This document shows positions 1 to 6,362 of a stretch of 6,475 bases of DNA, piece by piece. Made by a program: the position numbers and the translations under genes. The notes beneath the pieces are model-generated. The model worked only from the letters and a program-made list of their open reading frames with translations, did not search any database and was not told the DNA's origin. Source of the DNA: Pseudomonadota bacterium (GTDB lineage: Bacteria > Pseudomonadota > Gammaproteobacteria > Burkholderiales > Gallionellaceae); the NCBI GenBank assembly GCA_021783855.1, contig JAJXTL010000150.1, positions 1 through 6,475 on the forward strand, written 5' to 3'. The number at the start of each line of letters is the position of its first letter. Position 1 is the first letter of the stretch.

Positions 1-13
1 CAATTTTTTTCAT
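1..13 (-). CDS. 5' end of a divergent gene (partial, product unknown)
   Basis: Read on the minus strand, an ATG lies at 13-11 and is followed by codons for Lys-Lys-Ile before the window ends. A strong Shine-Dalgarno (GAGGA, complement of 21-25) sits 7 nt upstream of this ATG, which is the main reason for the call. A Met-Lys-Lys-Ile beginning is common in exported proteins, but four residues cannot identify a product. The gene is divergent from the five-gene operon, so the two may share a control region. Confidence 0.55.
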
Positions 14-232
14 GATTTGTTCCTCAATAGGTTATATACGGTTAAAGCGTCAGTAAGAGGGGCCGTTTCAAAAAAAGTTCCGCAAACCAATTTGCATTAA
101 AAATATTCTTAATTGAACTTTTTTTTCATTGCCAACACTTACACAAAGCTTACATCAAAAAAACTGACGAACAATACGACCATTCGACTGTCTACCATTT
201 TTAACCGATCGGACAGCATTACTGATAACAAC
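14..232. promoter_or_regulatory. AT-rich divergent intergenic region with two palindromes
   Basis: This stretch separates the divergent minus-strand start from the operon and is markedly more AT-rich than the genes. It contains GCAAA (82-86) and TTTGC (91-95) as an inverted repeat with a 4-nt spacer. Directly after it lies a near-palindrome at 97-112, with TTAA arms around a central AATATT and one mismatched pair. A palindromic TATATA at 33-38 could serve as a -10 element, but no convincing -35 pairs with it. A T8 run occurs at 119-126. An in-frame TTG at 113 could extend the first operon gene by 40 residues, but that extension is low-complexity and lacks a Shine-Dalgarno, so I read it as untranslated leader. 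Operator function for the palindromes is inferred. Confidence 0.4.
21..25 (-). promoter_or_regulatory. Ribosome binding site of the divergent gene
   Basis: On the minus strand this reads GAGGA, 7 nt before the ATG at 13-11. The near-ideal sequence and spacing support a real translation start at the left edge. Confidence 0.55.
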
Positions 233-835
233 ATGACTAAAAAAACCATTTCCGATCGAAACGCATTGAACTGCCCCTATACCGTACACTTCTCCAAACG
301 AGATACAGCCGACAGGGCCGAGGTCGAGCAATTCATTCGCGACATCTTTTATCAGACTTGCCGCGCAAAAGTCAGGTTTTTCCTGCCCACCTTGATGAGC
401 CTGCGTGATCGGGAAGGTAAGCTGATCGCTGCCTGCGGCATACGCAACGCAGGGACAGAGCGCTTGTTTCTGGAAAACTATACGGATAAACCCATTGAAC
501 AGTTGCTATCCGAGCGGGCTGGCGTTAAAGTCCTGCGCAGCGACATCGTTGAAATAGGCAATTATTCGGTAGCTGAAATGGGCCTGTCCCGCTTACTGAT
601 ATGCGCTATTTTTAACCAGTTGCATGCTACCTCCAAACAGTGGGCGGTTTTCACTGCCATACATTTGGTGCGCAATGCATTGATCAAACAGAATATCTTT
701 CCAAAAATTTTATGCGATGCGGATATCGATCGCCTGCCGCCCGAAGAACGGAGCGAATGGGGCAGTTATTATGAGCAAAACCCGCAGGTCATGGCGATAA
801 GACGCATGGAACGACGCCATGAAACTCGCGTATAA
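233..835 (+). CDS. Thermostable hemolysin-family protein (LuxI/GNAT-like acyltransferase fold)
   Basis: A 200-aa protein recognised as the 'thermostable hemolysin' family of Vibrio. The family name comes from a lytic phenotype, but the sequence looks enzymatic. Residues 48-120 run in the order seen in LuxI-type acyl-homoserine-lactone synthases and other GNAT-fold acyltransferases: FLPTLMSLRD (50-59), then KLIAACGIR (63-71), then LFLENYTD (78-85), then a DIVEIGNYSV segment (104-113) before a helix. Residues 135-160 form a probable beta-alpha segment (WAVFTAIHLVRNAL). There is no signal peptide or membrane helix, so it is probably cytoplasmic. I chose the ATG at 233 over an upstream TTG at 113 because conserved-looking sequence begins only after it; its ribosome binding site is weak. 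The gene looks lower in GC than the rest of the operon. It is first in the operon, and the next gene's Shine-Dalgarno overlaps its stop. Substrate and product are unknown; acyl transfer is an inference. Confidence 0.8.
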   Translation: MTKKTISDRNALNCPYTVHFSKRDTADRAEVEQFIRDIFYQTCRAKVRFFLPTLMSLRDREGKLIAACGIRNAGTERLFLENYTDKPIEQLLSERAGVKVLRSDIVEIGNYSVAEMGLSRLLICAIFNQLHATSKQWAVFTAIHLVRNALIKQNIFPKILCDADIDRLPPEERSEWGSYYEQNPQVMAIRRMERRHETRV

Positions 836-844
836 GGAGTAAGC

Positions 845-2329
845 ATGCAGCCTTCCATTATCACGGCCCTCGCCCGGCAGTGCGAAAAGCAGCCCGATGC
901 GCCCGCCCTGACGGGTGAGAATGACTCGCTCACCTATCAGGATCTGAGTTATGCCATCGAACAAATCGGCACACTGCTGCGCTCATTCCCGTCCAAAACA
1001 CTGGGCCTGGCGCTAGACAACTCGCCGCTATGGACGATACTTGATCTAGCAGGTTTGGCGACAGGCAAAATCGTTATTCCGTTGCCATTTTTTTTCTCTG
1101 CCGAACAAATCGTGCACAGCATTACCGACGCGGGTATCGGCTGCATCCTCACCGACCAGCCCGATCTGTACCAGACCATACTGGCAGATTCCGGCATTAC
1201 AGCGACCTATACACATATCATCAGCGGACATGAAATAACCGAGATTTGCCTGGGCAACCTGCCCGCGAAGCCCTTGCCATCCGGCACGGTCAAAGTCACT
1301 TATACCTCCGGCACCACCGGCCATCCAAAAGGCGTATGCCTTTCCGCCGATGCGCTCTATCAGGTGGCAAACTCCCTGCTGGCCGCCACCGGGGGGGAAC
1401 CTTCCGACAAGCATGTCAGCGTGCTGCCGCTGTCTACCCTGCTGGAAAATCTGGCAGGGGTCTATGTACCCTTGCTGGCGGGAGCCAGCTGTCATCTGTT
1501 TTCTCTGGCGACAGTGGGGCTTTCCGGCTCCATCGGACTGGATGTGCAAAAAATGCTGGGCGTATTGATAAAGTATCATGCAACGACCACGATTCTGACG
1601 CCGCAATTGCTGCACGCAGCTGTAGCCGCGATTGAAGCCGGCCACCCCGAACCCGCACATTTACGTTTCTGTGCAATAGGCGGCGCATCCGTCTCGGAGC
1701 GCCTCCTGCTGCGCGCCGAAAAACTGGGCGTTCCCGTCTTTGAGGGCTATGGCCTGTCCGAGTGCGCGTCGGTCGTATCGCTCAATACCGAAACTTGTCG
1801 TCGTATCGGCAGCGTGGGCAAGCCCTTGCCGCATACAAGACTGAAATTCAACCCGGACGGCGAAATTCTGGTCGCGGGTGCAACGCTGCTGAGCTACACC
1901 GATTGCCAGCCTGTACCGGAATTCTGGCCGACTGGCGACATCGGTCACCTTGACGACGAAGGTTTTCTGCACCTGACAGGGCGCAAGAAGAACATTTTCA
2001 TCACCTCGTTCGGACGCAATGTATCGCCGGAATGGGTGGAACGCGAACTGACGCTGCATCCCGCCATCGCCCAGGCGGCAGTATTCGGCGAAGCGCGCCC
2101 GTGGAACGTCGCCGTGATCGTGCCGCGCGGCAACGCATCGCCGGCAGCAATCGATCAGGCCATCGCCGACGCAAATCTGGTACTGCCCGACTATGCTCAG
2201 GTAAAATGCTGGCTGCCCGCTAAAGTGCCGTTTCTGCCGCAAAACGGTCAGCTGACCGCCAATGGCCGGTTGAAACGCGAGGCAATCTGGGCGCAATATC
2301 AAACCGAAATAAAACAGCTTTATAGTTAA
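845..2329 (+). CDS. AMP-dependent acyl-CoA synthetase/ligase (ANL superfamily)
   Basis: A 494-aa adenylate-forming enzyme that should activate a carboxylic acid with ATP to an acyl-AMP and then a thioester, usually acyl-CoA. All core motifs are visible: the P-loop-like A3 motif YTSGTTGHPKG (153-163), the A5 motif EGYGLSEC (300-307), the A7 motif TGD (363-365), the hinge region GRKKN (379-383), and the C-terminal lysine in NGRLKRE (K477). The enzyme therefore looks complete and active. It is shorter than typical bacterial long-chain FadD proteins (about 550-600 aa), mainly through short loops. No membrane segment or signal peptide is seen. AAGGAG at 834-839 lies 5 nt before the ATG. As second gene of the operon it probably supplies the activated acyl group for its neighbours. 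Fatty acid is the likeliest substrate, but aromatic or other acids are possible. A T8 run (1088-1095) and a G7 run (1391-1397) lie in frame. Confidence 0.9.
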   Translation: MQPSIITALARQCEKQPDAPALTGENDSLTYQDLSYAIEQIGTLLRSFPSKTLGLALDNSPLWTILDLAGLATGKIVIPLPFFFSAEQIVHSITDAGIGCILTDQPDLYQTILADSGITATYTHIISGHEITEICLGNLPAKPLPSGTVKVTYTSGTTGHPKGVCLSADALYQVANSLLAATGGEPSDKHVSVLPLSTLLENLAGVYVPLLAGASCHLFSLATVGLSGSIGLDVQKMLGVLIKYHATTTILTPQLLHAAVAAIEAGHPEPAHLRFCAIGGASVSERLLLRAEKLGVPVFEGYGLSECASVVSLNTETCRRIGSVGKPLPHTRLKFNPDGEILVAGATLLSYTDCQPVPEFWPTGDIGHLDDEGFLHLTGRKKNIFITSFGRNVSPEWVERELTLHPAIAQAAVFGEARPWNVAVIVPRGNASPAAIDQAIADANLVLPDYAQVKCWLPAKVPFLPQNGQLTANGRLKREAIWAQYQTEIKQLYS

Positions 2330-2343
2330 CCGGAAGGAAGCCC

Positions 2344-3015
2344 ATGACCATCTATCAGCAACTGCTGGCGGCCACCGAAGCCGAACGGCGCGAACTGCAA
2401 AGCCTGCCCATCATACGCGCCGCCGCGATGGGGCAGGTCAGCCTGGAAGCCTACATCGCGTTCCTGACCGAGGCCTACCATCACGTCAAGCACACCACGC
2501 CGCTGTTAATGTCCTGCGGCGGGCGTCTGCCTGGAAAGTACGAGTGGCTGAGAACCGCAGTGGCCGAATATATCGAGGAAGAAGTCGGTCATCAGGAATG
2601 GATATTGAACGACATCAGGGGCTGCGGCAGCGATGCGGAGGCGGTACGCAACGGCACGCCGCGCATCGCCACCGAACTGATGGTCGCCTATGCCTATGAC
2701 ACAATTGCCCGAGTCAATCCGGTTGGTTTTTTCGGCATGGTACTGGTGCTCGAAGGCACCAGCGTGGCCCTTGCGACTCACGCAGGACAGGCAATTCAGA
2801 ACAGTCTGGGGCTTGGCAATGATGCGTTTTCCTACCTGACTTCGCACGGCTCGCTGGATGTCGATCATGTGGACTTTTACGAATCGCTGATCAACAGGAT
2901 AAAGGATACCGACGATCAGGCCTGTCTGATTCATGCGGCAAAAATATTCTACAAGCTGTATGGCGACATTTTTCGCGATCTGGGCGAACGCTTTCTACCA
3001 AAGGAGTCGACATGA
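2344..3015 (+). CDS. Iron-containing redox enzyme, TenA/CADD/UndA-like HDO fold
   Basis: A 223-aa, mainly helical protein of the heme-oxygenase-like group that includes TenA, CADD and the diiron oxidase UndA. Candidate metal ligands are laid out as in diiron members: an ExxH motif at E80-H83 within YIEEEVGHQEW, a lone glutamate E137 in LVLEGTS, and an HxxxDxxH motif at H168, D172 and H175 within SHGSLDVDHVDF. An early helix also carries H46, H47 and H50. Keeping acidic and histidine ligands on three separate helices argues for a metal-dependent oxidase and against a thiaminase-type TenA, which uses a cysteine. UndA-type relatives oxidatively cleave fatty acids and others act on amino acids, so the reaction here cannot be fixed. 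A strong Shine-Dalgarno (GGAAGGAAG, 2332-2340) precedes the ATG. The stop overlaps the next start by 4 nt, implying translational coupling with the SDR. Confidence 0.82.
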   Translation: MTIYQQLLAATEAERRELQSLPIIRAAAMGQVSLEAYIAFLTEAYHHVKHTTPLLMSCGGRLPGKYEWLRTAVAEYIEEEVGHQEWILNDIRGCGSDAEAVRNGTPRIATELMVAYAYDTIARVNPVGFFGMVLVLEGTSVALATHAGQAIQNSLGLGNDAFSYLTSHGSLDVDHVDFYESLINRIKDTDDQACLIHAAKIFYKLYGDIFRDLGERFLPKEST

Positions 3016-3845
3016 ATCTGTCCGGTAAACGCATCATCCTGACCGGCGCTGCCGGTGGCATCGGTTACCGACTGGCGTTGTTGCTGGCTGCCAGGGGCGC
3101 GCGCCTGGCCCTGGTGGAACGCAACGCACCGCGACTTGCCGAAATCTGCGCTGAAATCAAGCAAAGCGGCGGTACTGCCGTCGCCATCGAGCTGGATATG
3201 ACTTCCGAGGGTGCCGCAGACAAGGTCGTCGCTGCAACCTTGCAGTCACTGGGCGGCATCGACATCGTCATCAACAATGCCGGCATCATGGATTTCACCC
3301 TGTATGACAGACAGTCGCCCGAACGCATCGCTCAGGTCATCAATGTCAATGTGATCGCGCCCATGCTGCTGGCGCGCGCAGTGCTGCCGCATCTGCTGGC
3401 ACAGAACAACGGGCGCATCGTCAACATCGGTTCGGCATTCGGTTCGATCGGTTTTGCCCATTTCGCTACCTATTGCACCAGCAAATTCGCGATGCGCGGA
3501 TTTTCCGAAGCCCTGCGGCGGGAACTGGTGGACAGCCAGGTGGGAGTCACTTATGTTTCGCCGCGCGCCGCCAAAACAGCGCTCAACGACGAGATCACCA
3601 CACAGATGCTGGTCGAGACCAGAACCAACATGGATGAACCTGACTATGTCGCCGAGCAGATCGTGCGATCCATCGAGCAGGAGGCGAAAGAATATTTCAT
3701 CGGCCAGCCTGAATCCTTCTTTGCCAGATTGAACGGCATGTTCCCGCGTCTGGTAGACGGGGGGCTGTTGAAAAACACGCGTATTGCCCGCAAATACGCT
3801 TGCCAAAAAAATAACCCGCCCACTACACCAAGGAGTTCCAGATGA
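3012..3845 (+). CDS. Short-chain dehydrogenase/reductase (SDR)
   Basis: A 277-aa classical SDR that should interconvert a carbonyl and an alcohol using NAD(P). Visible motifs are the cofactor-binding TGAAGGIG (11-18), an acidic D62 after the third strand, NNAG (88-91), N112/N114 of the catalytic helix, catalytic S141, and YCTSK with Y154 and K158. The catalytic tetrad is intact. The usual Pro-Gly motif after the catalytic region is replaced by SPRAAKTAL (183-191), a variant I associate with a particular SDR subgroup. Residues 236-256 (FFARLNGMFPRLVDGGLLK region) look amphipathic and could touch a membrane or lipid; this is inferred. The last 15 or so residues are low-complexity and overlap the next gene's ribosome binding site. 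Cofactor preference is unclear (E36-R37 at the end of strand 2). Its own AAGGAG (3001-3006) and the ATGA overlap tie it to the operon. Confidence 0.9.
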   Translation: MNLSGKRIILTGAAGGIGYRLALLLAARGARLALVERNAPRLAEICAEIKQSGGTAVAIELDMTSEGAADKVVAATLQSLGGIDIVINNAGIMDFTLYDRQSPERIAQVINVNVIAPMLLARAVLPHLLAQNNGRIVNIGSAFGSIGFAHFATYCTSKFAMRGFSEALRRELVDSQVGVTYVSPRAAKTALNDEITTQMLVETRTNMDEPDYVAEQIVRSIEQEAKEYFIGQPESFFARLNGMFPRLVDGGLLKNTRIARKYACQKNNPPTTPRSSR

Positions 3846-4477
3846 AAATATACGCCTGCCTGCTCGCCCTCGCTCTAAGTTTTAATGTATCTGCCGCCAC
3901 GATGGATGCATCCATCGCCCAGTTGCAACACGAATGGGCAACCGCCAACTACCAGATACCCGAAAAAGACCGTCAAGCTGCGCTCGAAAAGCTGGTCAAG
4001 GAAGCGCATCAGGTGACACTTGCCAATCCCGGTCGCGCAGAGCCCTTAATCTGGGAAGGCATTATCACCAGCACGCTGGCCAAATATCAGTCGCTGTTTT
4101 CAGCGGGCGGCACCGCCAAGGCGGCGCGCGATCTGTTGCTGGCAGCCGAAAAAATCAACCCTGACGCGCTGGAAGGTTCCGCGCTGACATCGCTGGGCAG
4201 CCTGTACTACAAGGTGCCGCGCTTCGGTTCTTTCGGTGATTATGACAAGGCGCGCGACTATCTGGAACGCGCTTTGAAAGTCAATCCGAACGGCATAGAC
4301 CAGAACTATTTTTATGCGGACTTTTTACTCGAACGCGGGGAATATGCCAAGTCGCTCGAATACTTCAGGAAGGCCCTGAATGCCCCTGCCCGCCCCGGTC
4401 GCGAAGATGCGGATGCCGGTCGCCGCGCCGACATCAAGATCGGCATCCAGAAGGCCGAGAAAAAACTGCAAAATTAG
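3842..4477 (+). CDS. Exported tetratricopeptide-repeat protein
   Basis: A 211-aa protein with a Sec signal peptide: Lys2, a hydrophobic core at about residues 5-16, and a V-S-A-A site suggesting cleavage after residue 18 or 19. The only cysteine in the leader (C6) is too early for a lipobox, so a soluble periplasmic protein is expected. The mature part is helical. TPR-like units are clear at about 133-149 (GDYDKARDYLERALKVN) and 155-181 (YFYADFLLERGEYAKSLEYFRKAL), with a degenerate one around 90-110. The YYKVPRFGSFGDYDKA segment (122-137) resembles TRAP-associated TPR proteins, but no transporter genes are nearby. The C-terminus is charged and lysine-rich. Its start overlaps the SDR stop by 4 nt, with AAGGAG at 3830-3835. 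It has no enzymatic motif and is probably a binding or scaffold partner for the operon's product or its export; that role is inferred. Confidence 0.82.
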   Translation: MKIYACLLALALSFNVSAATMDASIAQLQHEWATANYQIPEKDRQAALEKLVKEAHQVTLANPGRAEPLIWEGIITSTLAKYQSLFSAGGTAKAARDLLLAAEKINPDALEGSALTSLGSLYYKVPRFGSFGDYDKARDYLERALKVNPNGIDQNYFYADFLLERGEYAKSLEYFRKALNAPARPGREDADAGRRADIKIGIQKAEKKLQN

Positions 4478-4510
4478 GACGGGATAATTCCATTCTCGGC
4501 TGTTAGACTA

Positions 4511-4534
4511 TCATTCCGGCGCAAGCCGGAATGA
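4511..4534. repeat. Perfect 10-bp hairpin, REP-like palindrome or terminator
   Basis: Arms TCATTCCGGC (4511-4520) and GCCGGAATGA (4525-4534) pair perfectly around a GCAA loop, which fits the GNRA tetraloop pattern. It lies 33 nt after the TPR stop and 41 nt before hemH. There is no uninterrupted T-run after it (only CATTCTTTCTG). The core resembles short dispersed palindromes containing ATTCC/GGAAT found in many proteobacterial genomes, so a REP-like element is at least as likely as an intrinsic terminator. Either way it marks the end of the five-gene operon. Confidence 0.7.
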
Positions 4535-4561
4535 CGCATTCTTTCTGATGAACTCGTTGAA

Positions 4562-4567
4562 TATAAC
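4562..4567 (+). promoter_or_regulatory. Candidate -10 element for hemH
   Basis: TATAAC matches five of six positions of the sigma-70 -10 consensus and ends 8 nt before the hemH ATG. The best-placed -35 (TTCTTT, 4539-4544, 17-nt spacing) is poor. If used, transcription would begin at or within a base or two of the start codon, giving a leaderless message, which fits the lack of a Shine-Dalgarno before hemH. Confidence 0.25.
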
Positions 4568-4575
4568 CGAACCCT

Positions 4576-5664
4576 ATGGCCTACCAGACGGAACCCAACT
4601 ATAAACATGGCACACCCGAGAAGACCGGCATTCTGCTGGTCAATCTCGGCACACCGGAAGCGCCCACCGCCGGAGCTGTGCGCCCCTATCTCAAACAGTT
4701 TCTGGGCGACCCGCGCGTGGTGGAAATCCCCAAAGCCGTCTGGTGGCTGATACTCAACGGCATCATTTTAAACGTCCGCCCGAAGAAATCGGCGGAAAAA
4801 TATGCAAGTGTCTGGTTACCGGAGGGTTCGCCGCTGCGCGTCTACACCGAAAAACAGGCTATCCTGCTCAAGGGTTTTCTGGGTGAGCGCACCCGCGCAC
4901 CGTTCGTCGTCGATTTCGCAATGAGTTACGGCAATCCGTCCATACCCGACGTGCTGCACCGTTTGAAAGAGCTGAACTGTCAGCGCATCCTGATCGTGCC
5001 TATGTTTCCGCAATATGCAGCCAGCGCGACAGCCCCCGTGTTTGATCAGGTGTACAGCGCGATGCAGCAGATGCGCAATCAGCCGGCACTGCGCACCATC
5101 AAAAACTTTCACGACCATGCGGGCTACATCAGTGCGCTGGCTGCCAATATCGACGACTACTGGACAAAGCACGGTCGCCCTGAAAAACTGCTGATGAGTT
5201 TTCATGGCGTGCCGCAATACACGCTGGATAAAGGCGACCCTTACCACTGCGAATGCCACAAGACCGGGCGCTTGCTGGCACAGACGCTGGGCCTGACAGA
5301 TGAACAATATACCGTGAGTTTCCAGTCGCGCTTCGGTCGTGCCGAATGGATCAAACCCTACACTACCGCCACCCTCAAGGAGCTCGGGCGTCAGAAGACC
5401 CGCCGCGTGGATGTGGTCTGCCCCGGCTTTGTCGCGGATTGTCTGGAAACGCTGGAAGAAATCGCCATGGAAGGGCGGGAAGACTTTCAGCACGCGGGCG
5501 GCGGTGAATACCACTACATTCCCTGTCTCAATGACAAAAAAGACTGGATACATGCGCTGGCGGATCTGGTGATGGACAACCTGCAAGGCTGGCTGTCCGA
5601 ACCTGATGCCACCGAGCTGGAACAGGGCCGGTTGCGCGCACTGGAGATGGGCGCAAAGCAGTAG
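4576..5664 (+). CDS. hemH: Ferrochelatase (protoporphyrin ferro-lyase)
   Basis: A 362-aa enzyme for the last step of heme b synthesis, inserting Fe2+ into protoporphyrin IX in the cytoplasm or at the inner membrane face. The family layout is complete: [13 protein letters not shown] (19-31), [17 protein letters not shown] (36-52), EGSPL (83-87), [10 protein letters not shown] (143-152), the active-site histidine H210 in [19 protein letters not shown] (220-230), [11 protein letters not shown] (248-258), and the active-site glutamate E291 in DCLETLEEI (288-296). C289 occupies the place of the second active-site histidine of the human enzyme, which I believe is common in bacteria. Length is normal. 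The ATG at 4576 is the only sensible start, since conserved sequence begins within 20 codons, yet no Shine-Dalgarno precedes it. A hairpin separates it from the upstream operon. A heme-binding beta-barrel gene follows 77 nt later. Confidence 0.97.
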   Translation: MAYQTEPNYKHGTPEKTGILLVNLGTPEAPTAGAVRPYLKQFLGDPRVVEIPKAVWWLILNGIILNVRPKKSAEKYASVWLPEGSPLRVYTEKQAILLKGFLGERTRAPFVVDFAMSYGNPSIPDVLHRLKELNCQRILIVPMFPQYAASATAPVFDQVYSAMQQMRNQPALRTIKNFHDHAGYISALAANIDDYWTKHGRPEKLLMSFHGVPQYTLDKGDPYHCECHKTGRLLAQTLGLTDEQYTVSFQSRFGRAEWIKPYTTATLKELGRQKTRRVDVVCPGFVADCLETLEEIAMEGREDFQHAGGGEYHYIPCLNDKKDWIHALADLVMDNLQGWLSEPDATELEQGRLRALEMGAKQ

Positions 5665-5728
5665 CTGTCATGTCTCATGCTATAAACAACCATTCGCGTA
5701 TTACTGTGCCGACGATTTATAACCCATT

Positions 5729-5733
5729 GGAGA
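5729..5733 (+). promoter_or_regulatory. Ribosome binding site fixing the start of the beta-barrel gene
   Basis: GGAGA lies 8 nt before the ATG at 5742. The in-frame upstream ATG at 5670 has no such site, and the 24 codons between look unconserved, so this motif decides the start. Confidence 0.7.
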
Positions 5734-5741
5734 ATACACAG

Positions 5742-6362
5742 ATGAGCCAGTTTCCTGAAGACATCTATACCGAACCGTCGAATATCGATGTGGATACGCT
5801 GAACAATCTCGGCCCCCTGCGCGGCATGGCGGGAATCTGGCGGGGCAATCGGGGACTGGATGTCAAACCGAAAGCCGAGGGGCCGAAAAAGCAGGTTTTC
5901 GTCGAACAGATCGAGCTGCAACCAATCGACCCGCAGACCAACGGCCCCCAGTTGCTCTACGGGCTGCGCTATCACACCCATGTCGTCAAACCGGATCAGG
6001 TCAAGACCTATCACGATCAGGTGGGTTACTGGTTATGGGAACCCGCCACCAATACGGTGATCCACACCCTGACGATTCCGCGCGCGCAAACCGTCATGGC
6101 TGCCGGTCACGCCGCCCCGGATGCGAGGGAATTCGAGCTGATCGCCAGCAAGGATTCGGCAAACTTCGGCATCTGCTCTTCGCCGTTTCTCGACCATGCC
6201 TTCAAGACGGTCGAATTCCGCATCAAAGTCACTATCAATTCAGACGACACCTGGTCGTACGAGGAGGACACGGTACTGATGATCAAGGGCAAAACCGAGC
6301 CTTTTCACCATACCGACCACAACACCCTGACCCGGATCGCGGCTCCCACGCCTAACGATTAA
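5742..6362 (+). CDS. Heme-binding beta-barrel protein (nitrobindin/THAP4-like, FABP family)
   Basis: A 206-aa protein of the FABP-like/nitrobindin-like group, beta-barrels that bind heme (or another hydrophobic ligand) and in some members react with nitric oxide or peroxynitrite. The barrel's first strand carries GIWRGNRG (31-38), corresponding to the GxWxG motif of the family. Highly conserved-looking stretches follow: PIDPQTNGPQLLYGLRYHTH (61-80), HDQVGYWLWEP (91-101), FGICSSPFL (142-150) and TWSYEEDTVL (170-179). The end, EPFHHTDHNTLTRI, places H189, H190 and H193 where nitrobindins keep the proximal heme histidine. There is no signal peptide, so it should be cytoplasmic. I start it at 5742, not 5670, because of the GGAGA site. 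It follows hemH in the same direction, 77 nt away, and could be co-transcribed; heme handling is a reasonable inference. Ligand binding is unproven. Confidence 0.87.
   Translation: MSQFPEDIYTEPSNIDVDTLNNLGPLRGMAGIWRGNRGLDVKPKAEGPKKQVFVEQIELQPIDPQTNGPQLLYGLRYHTHVVKPDQVKTYHDQVGYWLWEPATNTVIHTLTIPRAQTVMAAGHAAPDAREFELIASKDSANFGICSSPFLDHAFKTVEFRIKVTINSDDTWSYEEDTVLMIKGKTEPFHHTDHNTLTRIAAPTPND

Noticed and set aside
113..232. TTG-initiated 40-residue N-terminal extension of the first operon gene
   Set aside because: It has no Shine-Dalgarno, is low-complexity and rich in Asn/Thr/Phe, and lies in AT-rich leader sequence. The ATG at 233 gives a 200-aa protein consistent with the family.
1088..1397. T8 (1088-1095) and G7 (1391-1397) runs as possible phase-variation tracts in the ligase gene
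   Set aside because: Both are in frame, encode ordinary residues and are short. The protein is intact across them, and nothing indicates switching.
1046..1660. 204-codon minus-strand open frame inside the acyl-CoA ligase gene
   Set aside because: It is antisense to a clearly conserved ANL enzyme, its translation shows no recognisable motif and it is unusually rich in Gln, Arg and Cys. It is a shadow frame.
1661..2302. 213-codon minus-strand open frame inside the acyl-CoA ligase gene
   Set aside because: It covers the conserved ligase C-terminus in antisense and has no ribosome binding site or recognisable domain.
2344..3015. Thiamine salvage TenA (thiaminase II)
   Set aside because: There are no thiamine genes nearby, and the protein keeps acidic/histidine metal-ligand motifs instead of the expected thiaminase active-site cysteine context.
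4816..5586. 256-codon minus-strand open frame inside hemH
   Set aside because: It lies opposite the complete ferrochelatase, with His/Gln/Val-rich translation typical of an antisense shadow in GC-rich coding DNA.
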